DNA of 64,000 nucleotides from Thalassotalea sp. ND16A (GTDB lineage Bacteria > Pseudomonadota > Gammaproteobacteria > Enterobacterales > Alteromonadaceae): assembly GCF_000764205.1 (NCBI RefSeq), contig NZ_JQDZ01000068.1:186001-250000 (forward strand), written 5' to 3'. Both the position numbers and the translations under genes were made by a program. The notes below the pieces were generated by a model. It was not told the origin of the DNA and ran no database searches. It saw only the letters and a list, made by a program, of their open reading frames with translations. Positions 9,355-20,271 of the stretch are shown here, one piece after another; the stretch's first letter is position 1; each line of letters starts with the position of its first letter.

Positions 9355-9400
9355 ATACCAAGTTGAACAAATATCTGCTCATTGTTAATCAAATTGGTAT
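9355..9400. repeat. Inverted repeat ATACCAAGTTGA ... TCAAATTGGTAT between cysZ and smc
   Basis: Twelve-base arms complementary except for the central position of ATACCAA-N-TTGA, separated by about 22 nt. Same outer arms as the repeat at 4423-4468. It lies in the divergent promoter region of cysZ and smc. Confidence 0.65.
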
Positions 9401-9526
9401 GATAGTAATGTCATTAAGTTTGTCGTCAACTCAGAACCGTGGCAGTGATTCAATAATAAACTAAATTTTATTAGTATTATTATAAAAACGATAATAAATT
9501 CAAAATAATCATAAATACAATAATCA

Positions 9527-12500
9527 ATGCGCTTAAAACAGATCAAATTAGCTGGGTTTAAATCTTTTGTCGATGTCACTACCGTGCCATTTCCACAACA
9601 GATGACGGCAATTGTTGGCCCCAATGGTTGTGGAAAATCCAATATTATCGATGCGGTGCGTTGGGTGTTGGGCGAAAGCTCGGCTAAAAACCTGCGTGGC
9701 GATAGCATGACCGATGTTATCTTTAATGGCGCAACTGGCCGAAAACCGGTCGGTCAAGCCAGTGTTGAGTTGATATTTGATAACACCGACAATCGCATTC
9801 AAGGTTCAATGGCCGCCCGAACCGAAATCTCGATACGCCGACTGGTGAATCGCGACTCGCAAAATACTTACTTTTTAAATGGCAGTAAATGCCGCCGTAA
9901 AGACATTACTGACATTTTTTTAGGCACCGGGTTAGGGCCGAGAAGTTACGCCATTATTGAGCAAGGCATGATCTCAAAGTTAATTGAGTCAAAACCACAA
10001 GATTTAAGAATATTTATTGAAGAAGCGGCAGGCGTTTCCAAATACAAAGAACGTCGTCGGGAAACCGAAACCCGCATTCGTCATACTCGGGAAAACCTAA
10101 TTCGTCTGGCCGATATACGCCAGGAATTGGCGGTTCAACTGGAAAAACTGCACGGTCAGTCGCAAGCCGCAGTCCGTTTTAAAGAATTAAAAACAAGCGA
10201 ACGCAAATTAAAGGCAGAGTTAACCGTACTCAAATGGCAACACTGCCAGGACAAACTGGCAAAATTTAATCAACAACAGTTGTTGCTGGAAAAAACGCTC
10301 GACCAACTCGTCGCCAAGCAACGTCAGGCAGAATTATCCATCATTCAAGCAAGAAAAGTGCAAGATGAAAGTAGCGATGAACTTGATAATTTGCAGCAAC
10401 AAAAACTCGTTCTTACCACCGAAATTACCCGCTTAGAACAAAATATCAAGCATGCCAAACAACGTAAGTTAGTGCTTGCGCAAGACGTTGAACGGTTAAA
10501 ACAAAACCAGCAACGTATTAAAGACCATGTAGATCATGAGAGTGAAAAACAGCAAGATCTCGTTGCTGAGATAGAAAACATAGTGCCAGAGATTGATGAC
10601 ACTAACCTGCAACTGAATGAGCTGGCAGACAAGCTTCATGATGTTCAGCATCGCCAACAGGGATGGCAACATCATTGGGACAGTTATCAACAAGAGCAAT
10701 CACAATCTGCCAATAAGCTTAATTTGAGCAAGGCGAACATTGCTGCCGCAAGTAACTTGATGAGCAAAACGGAACAACGCATAGATTCATTGAAAGCACA
10801 GTTGGCGGCAAATAACCTTGAGACCTTGCAAGCTGAAGTAAATGAGTTGCAACAGCAGGTCTCAGAGCAAGCGTCTACCGTGACAGACTCTGAATGCGCA
10901 TTTAAATTGCAGACTAAAGAGTTTGAACAATTGTCGAGCACAAAAGAGCAAGCAAAATTTGCAGCTCAAACCAGTAAGCAAGAACTACAAGCCCTGACAT
11001 CCAAACATCAAACCCTGCTGGAAGTTAATTCTCAACAAGCACACTGGCAAAAAAATCAACATCGCTACCTGGAACAAATAGGCTTTAATAGTTCGAGCAA
11101 TTTAATCGATCAATTGACGGTACAACCCGGTTGGGAAACGGCAGTCGAAATGGTCCTCGGCCAATGGTTACAAGCCGCCTGTTTGGATAGATTACCCAAT
11201 TCGCTGGATCTAAACGTTGGCTTAATGATAAGCCAATGTAAATTCTCTGAGCACGATCAGGCCGTCACCGCTAAAGCTGACACATTGGCGCAACTCATTG
11301 AGGGGGAGCACCCTTTTATTGGCATACTGAATAATATTATCGTTGCCGAAAGTGAAAAACAGGCACTGCAGATAGCAAGAACCTTGGGTCCGCAGCAATC
11401 GGTAATATGCCCGCAAGGTGTTTGGCGTGGCCACAATTGGTTGAAAAAAGGCATCGTTGCAGAACAAAGCGGTGCATTAAAACGCAATCATCAAATTAAA
11501 AATTTAAGCCGGGATATTGTCAGCAAACAACAACAAGTGAATGATCAGCAGCACTGTTATCTGCAATATGAAAGCCAATACCAACAATTACAGCAGCAAG
11601 TAAATGACGGCAAGCAGCAACTAAGCGAACAGCAACGAAAATTTGAGCAACTTAAGCAGCAAAGCAAGCTCAGTGAACAAGAATATTCATTAAAACAACA
11701 CCAGGTGCTTGGTGTTAATGATGAGTTGGCAATGCAGCAGCAAGCGCTTGCAGATGAACTGGTGCGTTATGAACAATTATTAGCGGAACAATGCGGCTTT
11801 GCGACTACACAGCGTAGTGAAACTAATACTGGTGAGATGTTACAACAAGAGCGTGAAACATTAAATGCGTTATTAATTGCTCTCCAGGCCAAACACAAAC
11901 AGTTAACGCATGATAATCATCAGTTGCAATTACAACTTGAAAAAGCAAAAACTGAACAGGCGTCGATAGACATGGTGATCCGCCGTGATAAAGAACAACA
12001 AAACTTACTCGATGTACAGTTACAAGAACTGCTTGTCTGTGAGCAAGACAATGAATTGCCGATTCGAAATGATGAGCAGCAATTACAGCAATTATTGCAA
12101 AAAAATTCGTTACTCAATCAACAGCAACAGCAGATCAATGGCGATTTAGCCAAATCGAATGCCTGCATTGATGAATTTAATGCCGGCCAGCAACGATTAA
12201 TGGCTGCCATAACCGCGCAACGAGATAAGTTATCGCAATTACACGTTGACGCCGAAAGTTATCATGTACGCGCTAAAACCGCGTTAGAGCAACTTGCAGA
12301 AATGCAGCAACAACTCGAGCAGGTATTAGCCTTTCTACCTGTTGACGCGAAAGAGTCACAATGGCAGGTTCAACTAGCACGAGTGAATAAAAGTATTTCC
12401 CAATTAGGGGCAATAAACCTGGCCGCGATTGATGAATTTACCGTGCAATCTGAGCGCAAAGAGTTTTTAGATCAACAAAATAGCGATCTGGAGTCGGCAT

Positions 12501-13021
12501 TAACGACTTTAGCATCGGCAATAAATAAAATAGATAAAGAAACCCGGGTAAAGTTTAAAAACACGTTTGATCAGGTGAACAATGATTTAAAAGTATTATT
12601 CCCGAAAGTGTTTGGCGGCGGCAGTGCTTACCTTGATTTAACTGGTGAAGATTTACTCGATACCGGTGTAACCATCATGGCGAGACCACCGGGCAAAAAA
12701 AATAGCACAATTCACTTACTTTCTGGTGGTGAAAAAGCGCTAACCGCATTATCATTAGTGTTCGCAATCTTTAGACTCAATCCGGCACCGTTTTGTATGC
12801 TAGATGAAGTGGATGCTCCTTTAGATGATGCCAATGTTGGCCGTTTCTGTAATTTAGTTGCAGAAATGTCAAAAACAGTGCAGTTTATCTATATAAGTCA
12901 TAATAAAATCGCGATGGAAATGGCCTCACATTTGACCGGAGTTACCATGCATGAACCTGGAGTTTCACGTATGGTTGCTGTTGATATTGATGAGGCGGTT
13001 GCCATGGCAGAAGCAGTTTGA
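9527..13021 (+). CDS. smc: Chromosome partition protein Smc
   Basis: Condensin ATPase that entraps DNA and organises the chromosome. 1164 residues in the standard order. The Walker A motif GPNGCGKSN is near residue 32. A long first coiled coil (about 170-500) follows, then a hinge around 510-660 (with VEMVLGQWLQAACLDRLP) and a second coiled coil rich in Gln (about 660-1000). The C-terminal head has the ABC signature HLLSGGEKALTAL and Walker B FCMLDEVDAPLDDANVG. The smc-zipA-ligA order is the one known from Pseudomonas and Alteromonadales that use Smc instead of MukB. ScpA/ScpB are not in the window. Confidence 0.96.
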   Translation: MRLKQIKLAGFKSFVDVTTVPFPQQMTAIVGPNGCGKSNIIDAVRWVLGESSAKNLRGDSMTDVIFNGATGRKPVGQASVELIFDNTDNRIQGSMAARTEISIRRLVNRDSQNTYFLNGSKCRRKDITDIFLGTGLGPRSYAIIEQGMISKLIESKPQDLRIFIEEAAGVSKYKERRRETETRIRHTRENLIRLADIRQELAVQLEKLHGQSQAAVRFKELKTSERKLKAELTVLKWQHCQDKLAKFNQQQLLLEKTLDQLVAKQRQAELSIIQARKVQDESSDELDNLQQQKLVLTTEITRLEQNIKHAKQRKLVLAQDVERLKQNQQRIKDHVDHESEKQQDLVAEIENIVPEIDDTNLQLNELADKLHDVQHRQQGWQHHWDSYQQEQSQSANKLNLSKANIAAASNLMSKTEQRIDSLKAQLAANNLETLQAEVNELQQQVSEQASTVTDSECAFKLQTKEFEQLSSTKEQAKFAAQTSKQELQALTSKHQTLLEVNSQQAHWQKNQHRYLEQIGFNSSSNLIDQLTVQPGWETAVEMVLGQWLQAACLDRLPNSLDLNVGLMISQCKFSEHDQAVTAKADTLAQLIEGEHPFIGILNNIIVAESEKQALQIARTLGPQQSVICPQGVWRGHNWLKKGIVAEQSGALKRNHQIKNLSRDIVSKQQQVNDQQHCYLQYESQYQQLQQQVNDGKQQLSEQQRKFEQLKQQSKLSEQEYSLKQHQVLGVNDELAMQQQALADELVRYEQLLAEQCGFATTQRSETNTGEMLQQERETLNALLIALQAKHKQLTHDNHQLQLQLEKAKTEQASIDMVIRRDKEQQNLLDVQLQELLVCEQDNELPIRNDEQQLQQLLQKNSLLNQQQQQINGDLAKSNACIDEFNAGQQRLMAAITAQRDKLSQLHVDAESYHVRAKTALEQLAEMQQQLEQVLAFLPVDAKESQWQVQLARVNKSISQLGAINLAAIDEFTVQSERKEFLDQQNSDLESALTTLASAINKIDKETRVKFKNTFDQVNNDLKVLFPKVFGGGSAYLDLTGEDLLDTGVTIMARPPGKKNSTIHLLSGGEKALTALSLVFAIFRLNPAPFCMLDEVDAPLDDANVGRFCNLVAEMSKTVQFIYISHNKIAMEMASHLTGVTMHEPGVSRMVAVDIDEAVAMAEAV

Positions 13022-13035
13022 TACCAAATTGGTAT
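13021..13035. repeat. 15-bp perfect palindrome ATACCAAATTGGTAT at the smc/zipA junction
   Basis: The arms ATACCAA and TTGGTAT around one base start at the last base of the smc stop codon. They are the ends of the larger inverted repeats at 4423 and 9355 without the interior. Confidence 0.65.
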
Positions 13036-13068
13036 AACCTGAAAAAAAGCAAAAAAGCAGGCTTGGTA

Positions 13069-14280
13069 ATGGAAGTTAATTTTAGACTCATTTTAATCAT
13101 CATAAGTGCCATCGTTATCGTTGGTATCTATTTTCATGGGCGCAAGAAAATTCATAAGGGCGGAAAAAACCCTTATAAGTTAAAAACGGCAAAGGTCACG
13201 GAACAGCCGCTTGAAGACGAAGAGAATGTACAAAATCGTAATTTTGATAGTCATGGCTTTGATCAAGACGGTGTTGGCCGTCCGAAATCGGTGAATTTAG
13301 AGTCTGCCGATATTGCTGAGCCTACCGCCGAACAAACTGCCGATATTATTGCCAATACGCCGCCGCCAATAGCCGAAGAGCAAATGGCTGAGCAGGCCCC
13401 CTTCATTGCTGAACATGATGATGTCGATACTGTATTTGCCGAAGTTCAGCAAGAAGAGGTTGTTTATGAGTCGGTAGTGAGCCAGCCAAAGTCAGTAGCC
13501 AAACAAGATACAACACATTCGAAACCATTGGCCAATAAAGAAGCGACTCGCCAGGCTAACGTTGATGCGAAGTCTGGTAATGTCGTTGATGATTTACCGT
13601 CAATTTCAGCAATAGACGACGCCCAATACGATGCCAATGTTGAGCCCGAGCTTGCAACTGCCGTTGGCGCTGAGCCCAGAGAGAGCAAAAGCGTTGATGC
13701 CTCTGCTGAAAAGCCAAAAATTAATGTGGTAAAGAACAAGGCGGCAAAGAACAAACCGGCGGTTACAAGAAAGACTCGTGCAGAATTAAAACGTGATCAA
13801 TTAGAAATGGATTTTGATCGGGCCAACAGCGCGAGAAAAGTCGAATTAGAGCAAGAAGTATTAGCACTTTCTGTGGTAGTAAGCGAAAATCAACAGATAT
13901 CTGGTGCGGAGTTATTACCTTGCTTTTTAACTCTAGGGTTAAAGTTTGGCGAGATGAACATTTTTCATCGCCATCAGGATAATGCTGGTAATGGTGACAT
14001 TACGTTCTCGGTTGCCAATATGATGAATCCAGGTACGTTTGATGTGGACAATATGGAAAGATTTGCCAGCAAAGGGATAACCTTATTTATGACTTTGCCA
14101 AATGCCGGAGATCCGGCAAAAGTATTCAAACAAATGCTGTCTGCAGCAAAACAAGTATCGAATGAATTTGGCGGGCAAGTGCTCGATGGCCAGCGTAGCG
14201 TAATGACCAAGCAAACCGAGCAACATTATTTGAGTAAAATTAGAGAGTTTGATCGCAAGGCACGGCTAGCCGGTTATTAA
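13069..14280 (+). CDS. zipA: Cell division protein ZipA
   Basis: Bitopic inner-membrane protein that tethers FtsZ to the membrane at the division site. An N-terminal anchor (FRLILIIISAIVIVGIYFHG, residues about 4-23) is followed by a long charged Pro/Ala/Glu-rich linker (about 30-260) and a C-terminal ZipA FtsZ-binding domain (about 265-403; LEQEVLALSVVV through GEMNIFHRHQD to FGGQVLDGQR). The ATG at 13069 places the anchor at the N-terminus. A longer frame from a TTG at 13018 overlapping smc adds a non-hydrophobic leader and is not chosen. It lies 48 nt after smc, likely cotranscribed. Confidence 0.94.
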   Translation: MEVNFRLILIIISAIVIVGIYFHGRKKIHKGGKNPYKLKTAKVTEQPLEDEENVQNRNFDSHGFDQDGVGRPKSVNLESADIAEPTAEQTADIIANTPPPIAEEQMAEQAPFIAEHDDVDTVFAEVQQEEVVYESVVSQPKSVAKQDTTHSKPLANKEATRQANVDAKSGNVVDDLPSISAIDDAQYDANVEPELATAVGAEPRESKSVDASAEKPKINVVKNKAAKNKPAVTRKTRAELKRDQLEMDFDRANSARKVELEQEVLALSVVVSENQQISGAELLPCFLTLGLKFGEMNIFHRHQDNAGNGDITFSVANMMNPGTFDVDNMERFASKGITLFMTLPNAGDPAKVFKQMLSAAKQVSNEFGGQVLDGQRSVMTKQTEQHYLSKIREFDRKARLAGY

Positions 14281-14302
14281 CCTCGACCTTTGTAAACCGT
14301 TT

Positions 14303-14326
14303 AAGCCTCCTTTTGGGGGCTTTTTC
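14303..14326 (+). terminator. Probable terminator between zipA and ligA
   Basis: Stem AAGCCTCC / GGGGGCTT (one T:G wobble) with TTTT loop, followed by TTTTTC. It may only partly separate ligA from smc-zipA. Confidence 0.8.
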
Positions 14327-14360
14327 TTCCCAATTCATTATCTTAAATAGCAAAATTTAA

Positions 14361-16736
<2,376 letters not shown>

Positions 16737-16756
16737 ATAGTGTAAAAAGGAAAATT

Positions 16757-17119
16757 ATGGCAAGTGAAAAACCAACAATGATTTTATTATCGAAAACAGA
16801 TTTAAATAGAGATGCCATCTCTGAATTATCTGATTCAGAAGCGTGGAAATTAATTTATTCTTTTAGAAGTAAAAAAGCTCAAGATACAAGATTACAAGTT
16901 TGCTTTACTGGCTTCGGAATAAGTAAGAAACAAGAGTTAGTTGAAATTGCGGACCAAAGGAGTTTTAAAGTTGTTTCATCAGTGACTAAAAGACTTGATT
17001 TTCTTTGTGGAGGTGAAAATGCAGGCCCTAAAAAAATTGAAAAGGCAGAAGCTCAGGGTGTTCAGTTTCTTAATGAAAAGCAGTTTCTTTGTTTAATTGA
17101 AACTGGAGAAATACCTTAG
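16757..17119 (+). CDS. Free-standing single-BRCT protein linked to the ligA allele
   Basis: 120 residues. After a short N-terminal part (1-45, [13 protein letters not shown]) comes one BRCT domain (about 46-115): [20 protein letters not shown], then [21 protein letters not shown] and [19 protein letters not shown]. This is the class of BRCT found in bacterial ligases and replication factors, known to bind DNA ends or nicks. AAAAGGA lies about 6 nt before the ATG, 20 nt after the ligA stop, so it is cotranscribed and shares the AT-rich composition of the ligA 3' half. No catalytic domain is present. Its role is unknown; a partner or modifier of the variant ligase is an inference from context. 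Confidence 0.85.
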   Translation: MASEKPTMILLSKTDLNRDAISELSDSEAWKLIYSFRSKKAQDTRLQVCFTGFGISKKQELVEIADQRSFKVVSSVTKRLDFLCGGENAGPKKIEKAEAQGVQFLNEKQFLCLIETGEIP

Positions 17120-17152
17120 GCTTAGGCAAATATCTTTGTTTTTTGAGTTTTA

Positions 17153-17279
17153 CAGCGAAACCCATTATTTGGTTGCTGGCGAAAAAACGGGTTCAAAATT
17201 AACGAAAGCAAATGCTTTAGGGGTAAAAGTGCTGACCGAACAAAATATGCTAGATTTACTTCAACGCCATGGCGCCTAA
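17153..17279 (+). pseudogene. ligA: Remnant of the original ligA 3' end (BRCT terminal part)
   Basis: The frame reads [18 protein letters not shown] and [16 protein letters not shown] and ends QRHGA-stop. This matches the last about 40 residues of LigA (compare [20 protein letters not shown] in the intact gene at 16617 onward). No start codon or ribosome site belongs to it; the upstream part of the open frame is unrelated sequence. It marks the right border of the replaced segment: the native gene once ended here, 4 nt before the LysE-family gene. Confidence 0.88.
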
Positions 17280-17282
17280 TTT

Positions 17283-17885
17283 ATGGAATTATTTCTAACA
17301 ATACTGCTTTTCGCCTTTTCCAGCACCATTACCCCCGGGCCAAATAACGTTATGATCATGACCTCAGGGTTAAATTATGGTGTGAAAAATAGTTTGCCAC
17401 ATTTGTTTGGAATCTGCCTTGGTTTCCCAACTATGGTGATAATCGTCGGCTTAGGCTTTGGTGTGCTGTTTGAGCAATATCCGTTTATTCACCAAATCAT
17501 AAAAGTGTTGGGCATCGCTTATCTGTTGTATCTTTCATGGTTAATTGCTAATGCCAACCCAAACACACTGGAAGGAAAAAACTCTAAACCTTTTACCTTT
17601 ATCCAAGCATTTTTATTTCAATGGGTAAACCCTAAAGCCTGGGTAATGGCGACAGGTGCCATTGCGGCATTTACCAGTGTGTCGGGCAGTATTTTATTTG
17701 AGGTGAGTTTGATCAGTTTTGCCTTTCTAGCGGTTGCATTTCCATGCGTTGGTACTTGGCTTTATTTTGGTGCAGGGATGAAGCAGGTATTACAGCAAGA
17801 GAAATATCAGCGCAGGTTTAATGTGACTATGGCATTACTGCTAGTCTTATCGATTGTTCCGGTATTATTAGAATATAATTCGTAA
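17283..17885 (+). CDS. LysE/RhtB family amino-acid exporter
   Basis: Inner-membrane exporter of amino acids or derivatives. 200 residues with six hydrophobic segments. The family signature near the N-terminus is present: ITPGPNNVMIMTSG, with GVKNSLPHLFGICLGF following. FLFQWVNPKAWVMATG marks the middle helix. The ATG is 4 nt after the stop of the ligA remnant, so it was probably read through from the ancestral ligA transcript; now the swapped ligA-BRCT pair precedes it. The substrate is not predictable. Confidence 0.9.
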   Translation: MELFLTILLFAFSSTITPGPNNVMIMTSGLNYGVKNSLPHLFGICLGFPTMVIIVGLGFGVLFEQYPFIHQIIKVLGIAYLLYLSWLIANANPNTLEGKNSKPFTFIQAFLFQWVNPKAWVMATGAIAAFTSVSGSILFEVSLISFAFLAVAFPCVGTWLYFGAGMKQVLQQEKYQRRFNVTMALLLVLSIVPVLLEYNS

Positions 17886-17904
17886 TCCGAATTCAGCCGT
17901 AAAG

Positions 17905-18573
17905 TTACGATGAATTCGCAATTGCCTGAATTTTCTGGTTCTCTATTACGGTAAAAGCCGCACCATCGTTAGGTTGATTAGCAACTGTTATCATTGCTTT
18001 TGCCACATCGGCGGCCTTAATTGGTTTAAACGCTGCCAATGGGCCGATAAAGATAAAACCAATCAACTTGAATAACAGCGCACTCATTCGTTCAGCCAGA
18101 CGAAACTCTTCTCGCTCGCCTAATAACAAACTCGGTCTAAACACATAACATTGAGCAATATTGAAAGTTTTCACCGCCATTTCCATTTTCCCTTTGGTCG
18201 CGCTATAAAACGATTTCGAGTTCGCATTGGCGCCAAGGCTGCTAATCACCAGAAAACGTTTAACCTTTGCTGCGCAAGCCAGTTGAGCGATATCTTTCAC
18301 TAATTGATAGTCAATACGGGCGAAGTTTCCTTTGCTTTTGGCTTTTTTGATGGTTGTGCCTAAACAGCAAAATATTTCATCTACGTTAAATAGCTGCGCA
18401 TATTGTTCAATATTGTTGAAATTGATTACCTGCTGCTTAAATTTTGGGTGTTGTAAGGCAATAGGTGCTCTAACGGCAATAAGCACACTATGGTAATTGT
18501 GGTTATTTAACAGTTGCATTAAACAAGCCTTGCCGGTTAAACCGTTAGCACCAAATATTAACGCTGTCTTCAT
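17905..18573 (-). CDS. NAD(P)-binding Rossmann-fold protein, HTATIP2/YbjT-like
   Basis: 222 residues of an atypical short-chain dehydrogenase. The nucleotide-binding loop is ALIFGANGLTGKACL at the N-terminus. FCCLGTTIKKAKS and FLVISSLGAN follow, then an SDR-like YSATKGKME (Tyr and Lys with the expected spacing) and FRPSLLLGEREE. No membrane segment except a hydrophobic patch near 165-180. Such proteins act as oxidoreductases or redox-sensing regulators; the substrate is unknown. It is convergent with the LysE gene, 19 nt apart, with no obvious terminator between. Confidence 0.85.
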   Translation of the reverse strand: MKTALIFGANGLTGKACLMQLLNNHNYHSVLIAVRAPIALQHPKFKQQVINFNNIEQYAQLFNVDEIFCCLGTTIKKAKSKGNFARIDYQLVKDIAQLACAAKVKRFLVISSLGANANSKSFYSATKGKMEMAVKTFNIAQCYVFRPSLLLGEREEFRLAERMSALLFKLIGFIFIGPLAAFKPIKAADVAKAMITVANQPNDGAAFTVIENQKIQAIANSS

Positions 18574-19336
18574 CTAAATCTATTCTTTTGAAATGTTTTT
18601 ATACCAATAAGTAGTAAAGATTAACATTTTCATGCAAAAAAATATAAGGAAAATGTTCTTAAAAAAATATCGAAAATATTAAAAAAAGTGCTTGCAAAAA
18701 ATCAGGGCAATAAGAATAAGGGGTGCCAAAAGTTATCCACTGATTCTGTGCAAAACTTTTAAATTTGCAATTATGTTGACTGTAATAAAACTGTAACCGC
18801 CGTGTAATCTTGCAGAATTCTGTAATTGTAAACCATCACTTTCTCTACAATGCTTAATACATATGGGGTTACAATGTTGCTAACAGACTTATCCACAGAC
18901 TGGTTGAGCAGTTATAACAGCATGAAAATACAAAATATGAATGGCTGTTATACTAAAAAAGTGCTGTCAATGGTTTTTAATTTGTTGCGATTTTATCGCC
19001 GACAACAAAAGTAACGATAAAAAATTGGCATAGATTTTTATTTAGGTGCATTATCCGTCAATATGTTGTATGGCACTACAGGTCTTTAGTGCTAGGCTCT
19101 GCAGCAAAGTTGTACAATTAAAAATAACCAAGAACTTAATTATTCGTCATAATTAATGCTGAGTTAACGGGAAAGGCAAAGAACGTAAGGGCTTGTTAAA
19201 TTATATTGACTTAGTGCTAGATTAATACATGAAAGTCAAAGTGAAAGCCCTAAGTCCGTATTTAAAGCGGGGTTGTTAAATAACTACTTTGATCAACTTA
19301 TCAACAGCACTCATTTACGATAAATAAAATAGCAAA
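18574..19336. other. 763-bp gene-free region with DnaA-box-like sites and hairpins
   Basis: No ORF is convincing. A very A-rich tract (18637-18710) precedes TTATCCACT (18733-18741) and a consensus DnaA box TTATCCACA (18889-18897); TTATCAACA lies at 19298-19306. A TATAACAGC / GCTGTTATA inverted repeat lies near 18912-18952. A two-tier hairpin pairs AGGGCTT (19188-19194) with AAGCCCT (19245-19251) and TTGACTT (19206-19212) with AAGTCAA (19233-19239). An untranslated RNA or a DnaA-binding locus is possible; neither is shown. Confidence 0.45.
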
Positions 19337-19750
19337 TTATCGCTTTTTTATTTTCTGTGCCAGCAACATACCAACCACCATGAGTAAAATAAACACCAAT
19401 ATTTTTTCATTTGCTGCCGTTATGTTGGCAATTGCAGGGCCCGGACAAATGCCAGCAATTCCCCAGCCAATACCAAAAATTGTTGAGCCAATAATTAATT
19501 TTTTATCGATAACCGCATTGGTTGGGAGGTTAAATATTTCGGCCAATAATGGTTTTTTCATCTTTGTAATGAACAGTTGATAACCGATGATGTAAGTAAT
19601 AACGCCGCCACCCATAACAACAGCCAAACTGGCATCCCAGTAGCCAAAAAGATCTAAAAAGTTGAGAACTTTATTGGGGTTAACCATTTGCGCAATGGTT
19701 AACCCAAAACCAAAGACTAAGCCACATATCAGCGCAATTAAATTATTCAT
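19337..19750 (-). CDS. YeeE/YedE-family sulfur transporter, second subunit (DUF6691/PmpB-like)
   Basis: 137 residues with four to five hydrophobic segments. ALICGLVFGFGLTIAQMVNP is at the N-terminus and the family signature GIGWGIAGICPGPAI, with a conserved Cys, is near residue 105. Relatives work as the half-partner of a second YeeE/YedE protein to import thiosulfate or sulfane sulfur. The start ATG at 19748-19750 is 2 nt after the stop of the partner gene; the longer open frame upstream only reads the partner in another frame. Together the pair resembles one split YeeE. Confidence 0.88.
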   Translation of the reverse strand: MNNLIALICGLVFGFGLTIAQMVNPNKVLNFLDLFGYWDASLAVVMGGGVITYIIGYQLFITKMKKPLLAEIFNLPTNAVIDKKLIIGSTIFGIGWGIAGICPGPAIANITAANEKILVFILLMVVGMLLAQKIKKR

Positions 19751-19752
19751 GG

Positions 19753-20175
19753 TTAAGCTCCAATAACATGACGAATAATGAATACAGTGACGATTGCGCT
19801 CGTCATAAAGGTAACCGTGGCAGCAATTGAGCGTTTCGAAAAGCGACCAATGCCGCAAATTCCATGGCCACTGGTACAACCTGAACCATATCGAGAACCA
19901 AAACCCACTAAAAATCCGCCAATGATAATAGCGGTCCAACTTAAATCGATGGTTTGCGGAAGAGTAAAACCCAGTGGCGAGGCGAATACCGGTCCAATAA
20001 TTAGCCCCAGGATAAAATACACATGCCAGCTTAACTTTATTGGCAATTGACTAATTAGTTGGGAGAATATACCCGAAATACCGGCAATTTTACCGGTTAA
20101 CAGCATTAATGATAATGCCGCCAGGCCAATCAATATTCCGCCTATTAAGGCAGAGTAAGGAGTAAATTCGGTCAT
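19753..20175 (-). CDS. YeeE/YedE-family sulfur transporter, first subunit (PmpA-like)
   Basis: 140 residues with four hydrophobic segments. The family signature RYGSGCTSGHGICGIGRFSKRS (split here as RYGSGCTSGHG then ICGIGR) carries the two cysteines thought to pass the sulfur ligand through the membrane. First gene of a two-gene operon with the protein at 19337-19750 and divergent from a LysR regulator at 20272. The intergenic palindrome at 20212 probably controls both directions. The exact cargo (thiosulfate or another reduced sulfur species) is inference from the family. Confidence 0.88.
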   Translation of the reverse strand: MTEFTPYSALIGGILIGLAALSLMLLTGKIAGISGIFSQLISQLPIKLSWHVYFILGLIIGPVFASPLGFTLPQTIDLSWTAIIIGGFLVGFGSRYGSGCTSGHGICGIGRFSKRSIAATVTFMTSAIVTVFIIRHVIGA

Positions 20176-20211
20176 AAAACACCTTTAGAGTATGTTGTAA
20201 TTTTTACTGTT

Positions 20212-20226
20212 GAATTAATTTAATTC
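20212..20226. promoter_or_regulatory. Palindrome GAATTAA-T-TTAATTC in the YeeE/LysR divergent promoter
   Basis: Perfect 7-bp arms around one base, with a further TGAATTA half-site at 20240. Position between divergently transcribed genes and dyad symmetry fit a LysR-type operator; not a proven site. Confidence 0.5.
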
Positions 20227-20271
20227 ACTTATACTAAGGGTGAATTAGAATTGTTAAGACTATCTTAAACT

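Noticed and set aside
9385-9802. Minus-strand ORFs over the smc start
   Set aside because: Antisense shadows of smc and of the intergenic repeat.
13018-13068. zipA starting at the TTG overlapping smc
   Set aside because: The added residues are polar and include the ATACCAA palindrome; the ATG at 13069 starts right before the membrane anchor.
17097-17279. A separate 60-aa gene after the BRCT gene
   Set aside because: First part is unrelated to the rest; only the last about 40 codons match the LigA end. Treated as a relic of ligA.
18721-19306. Chromosomal origin oriC
   Set aside because: Only one exact and two near DnaA boxes, no 13-mer cluster, and dnaA, dnaN, gidA/mnmG or parAB are not adjacent. 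Kept as an open observation only.
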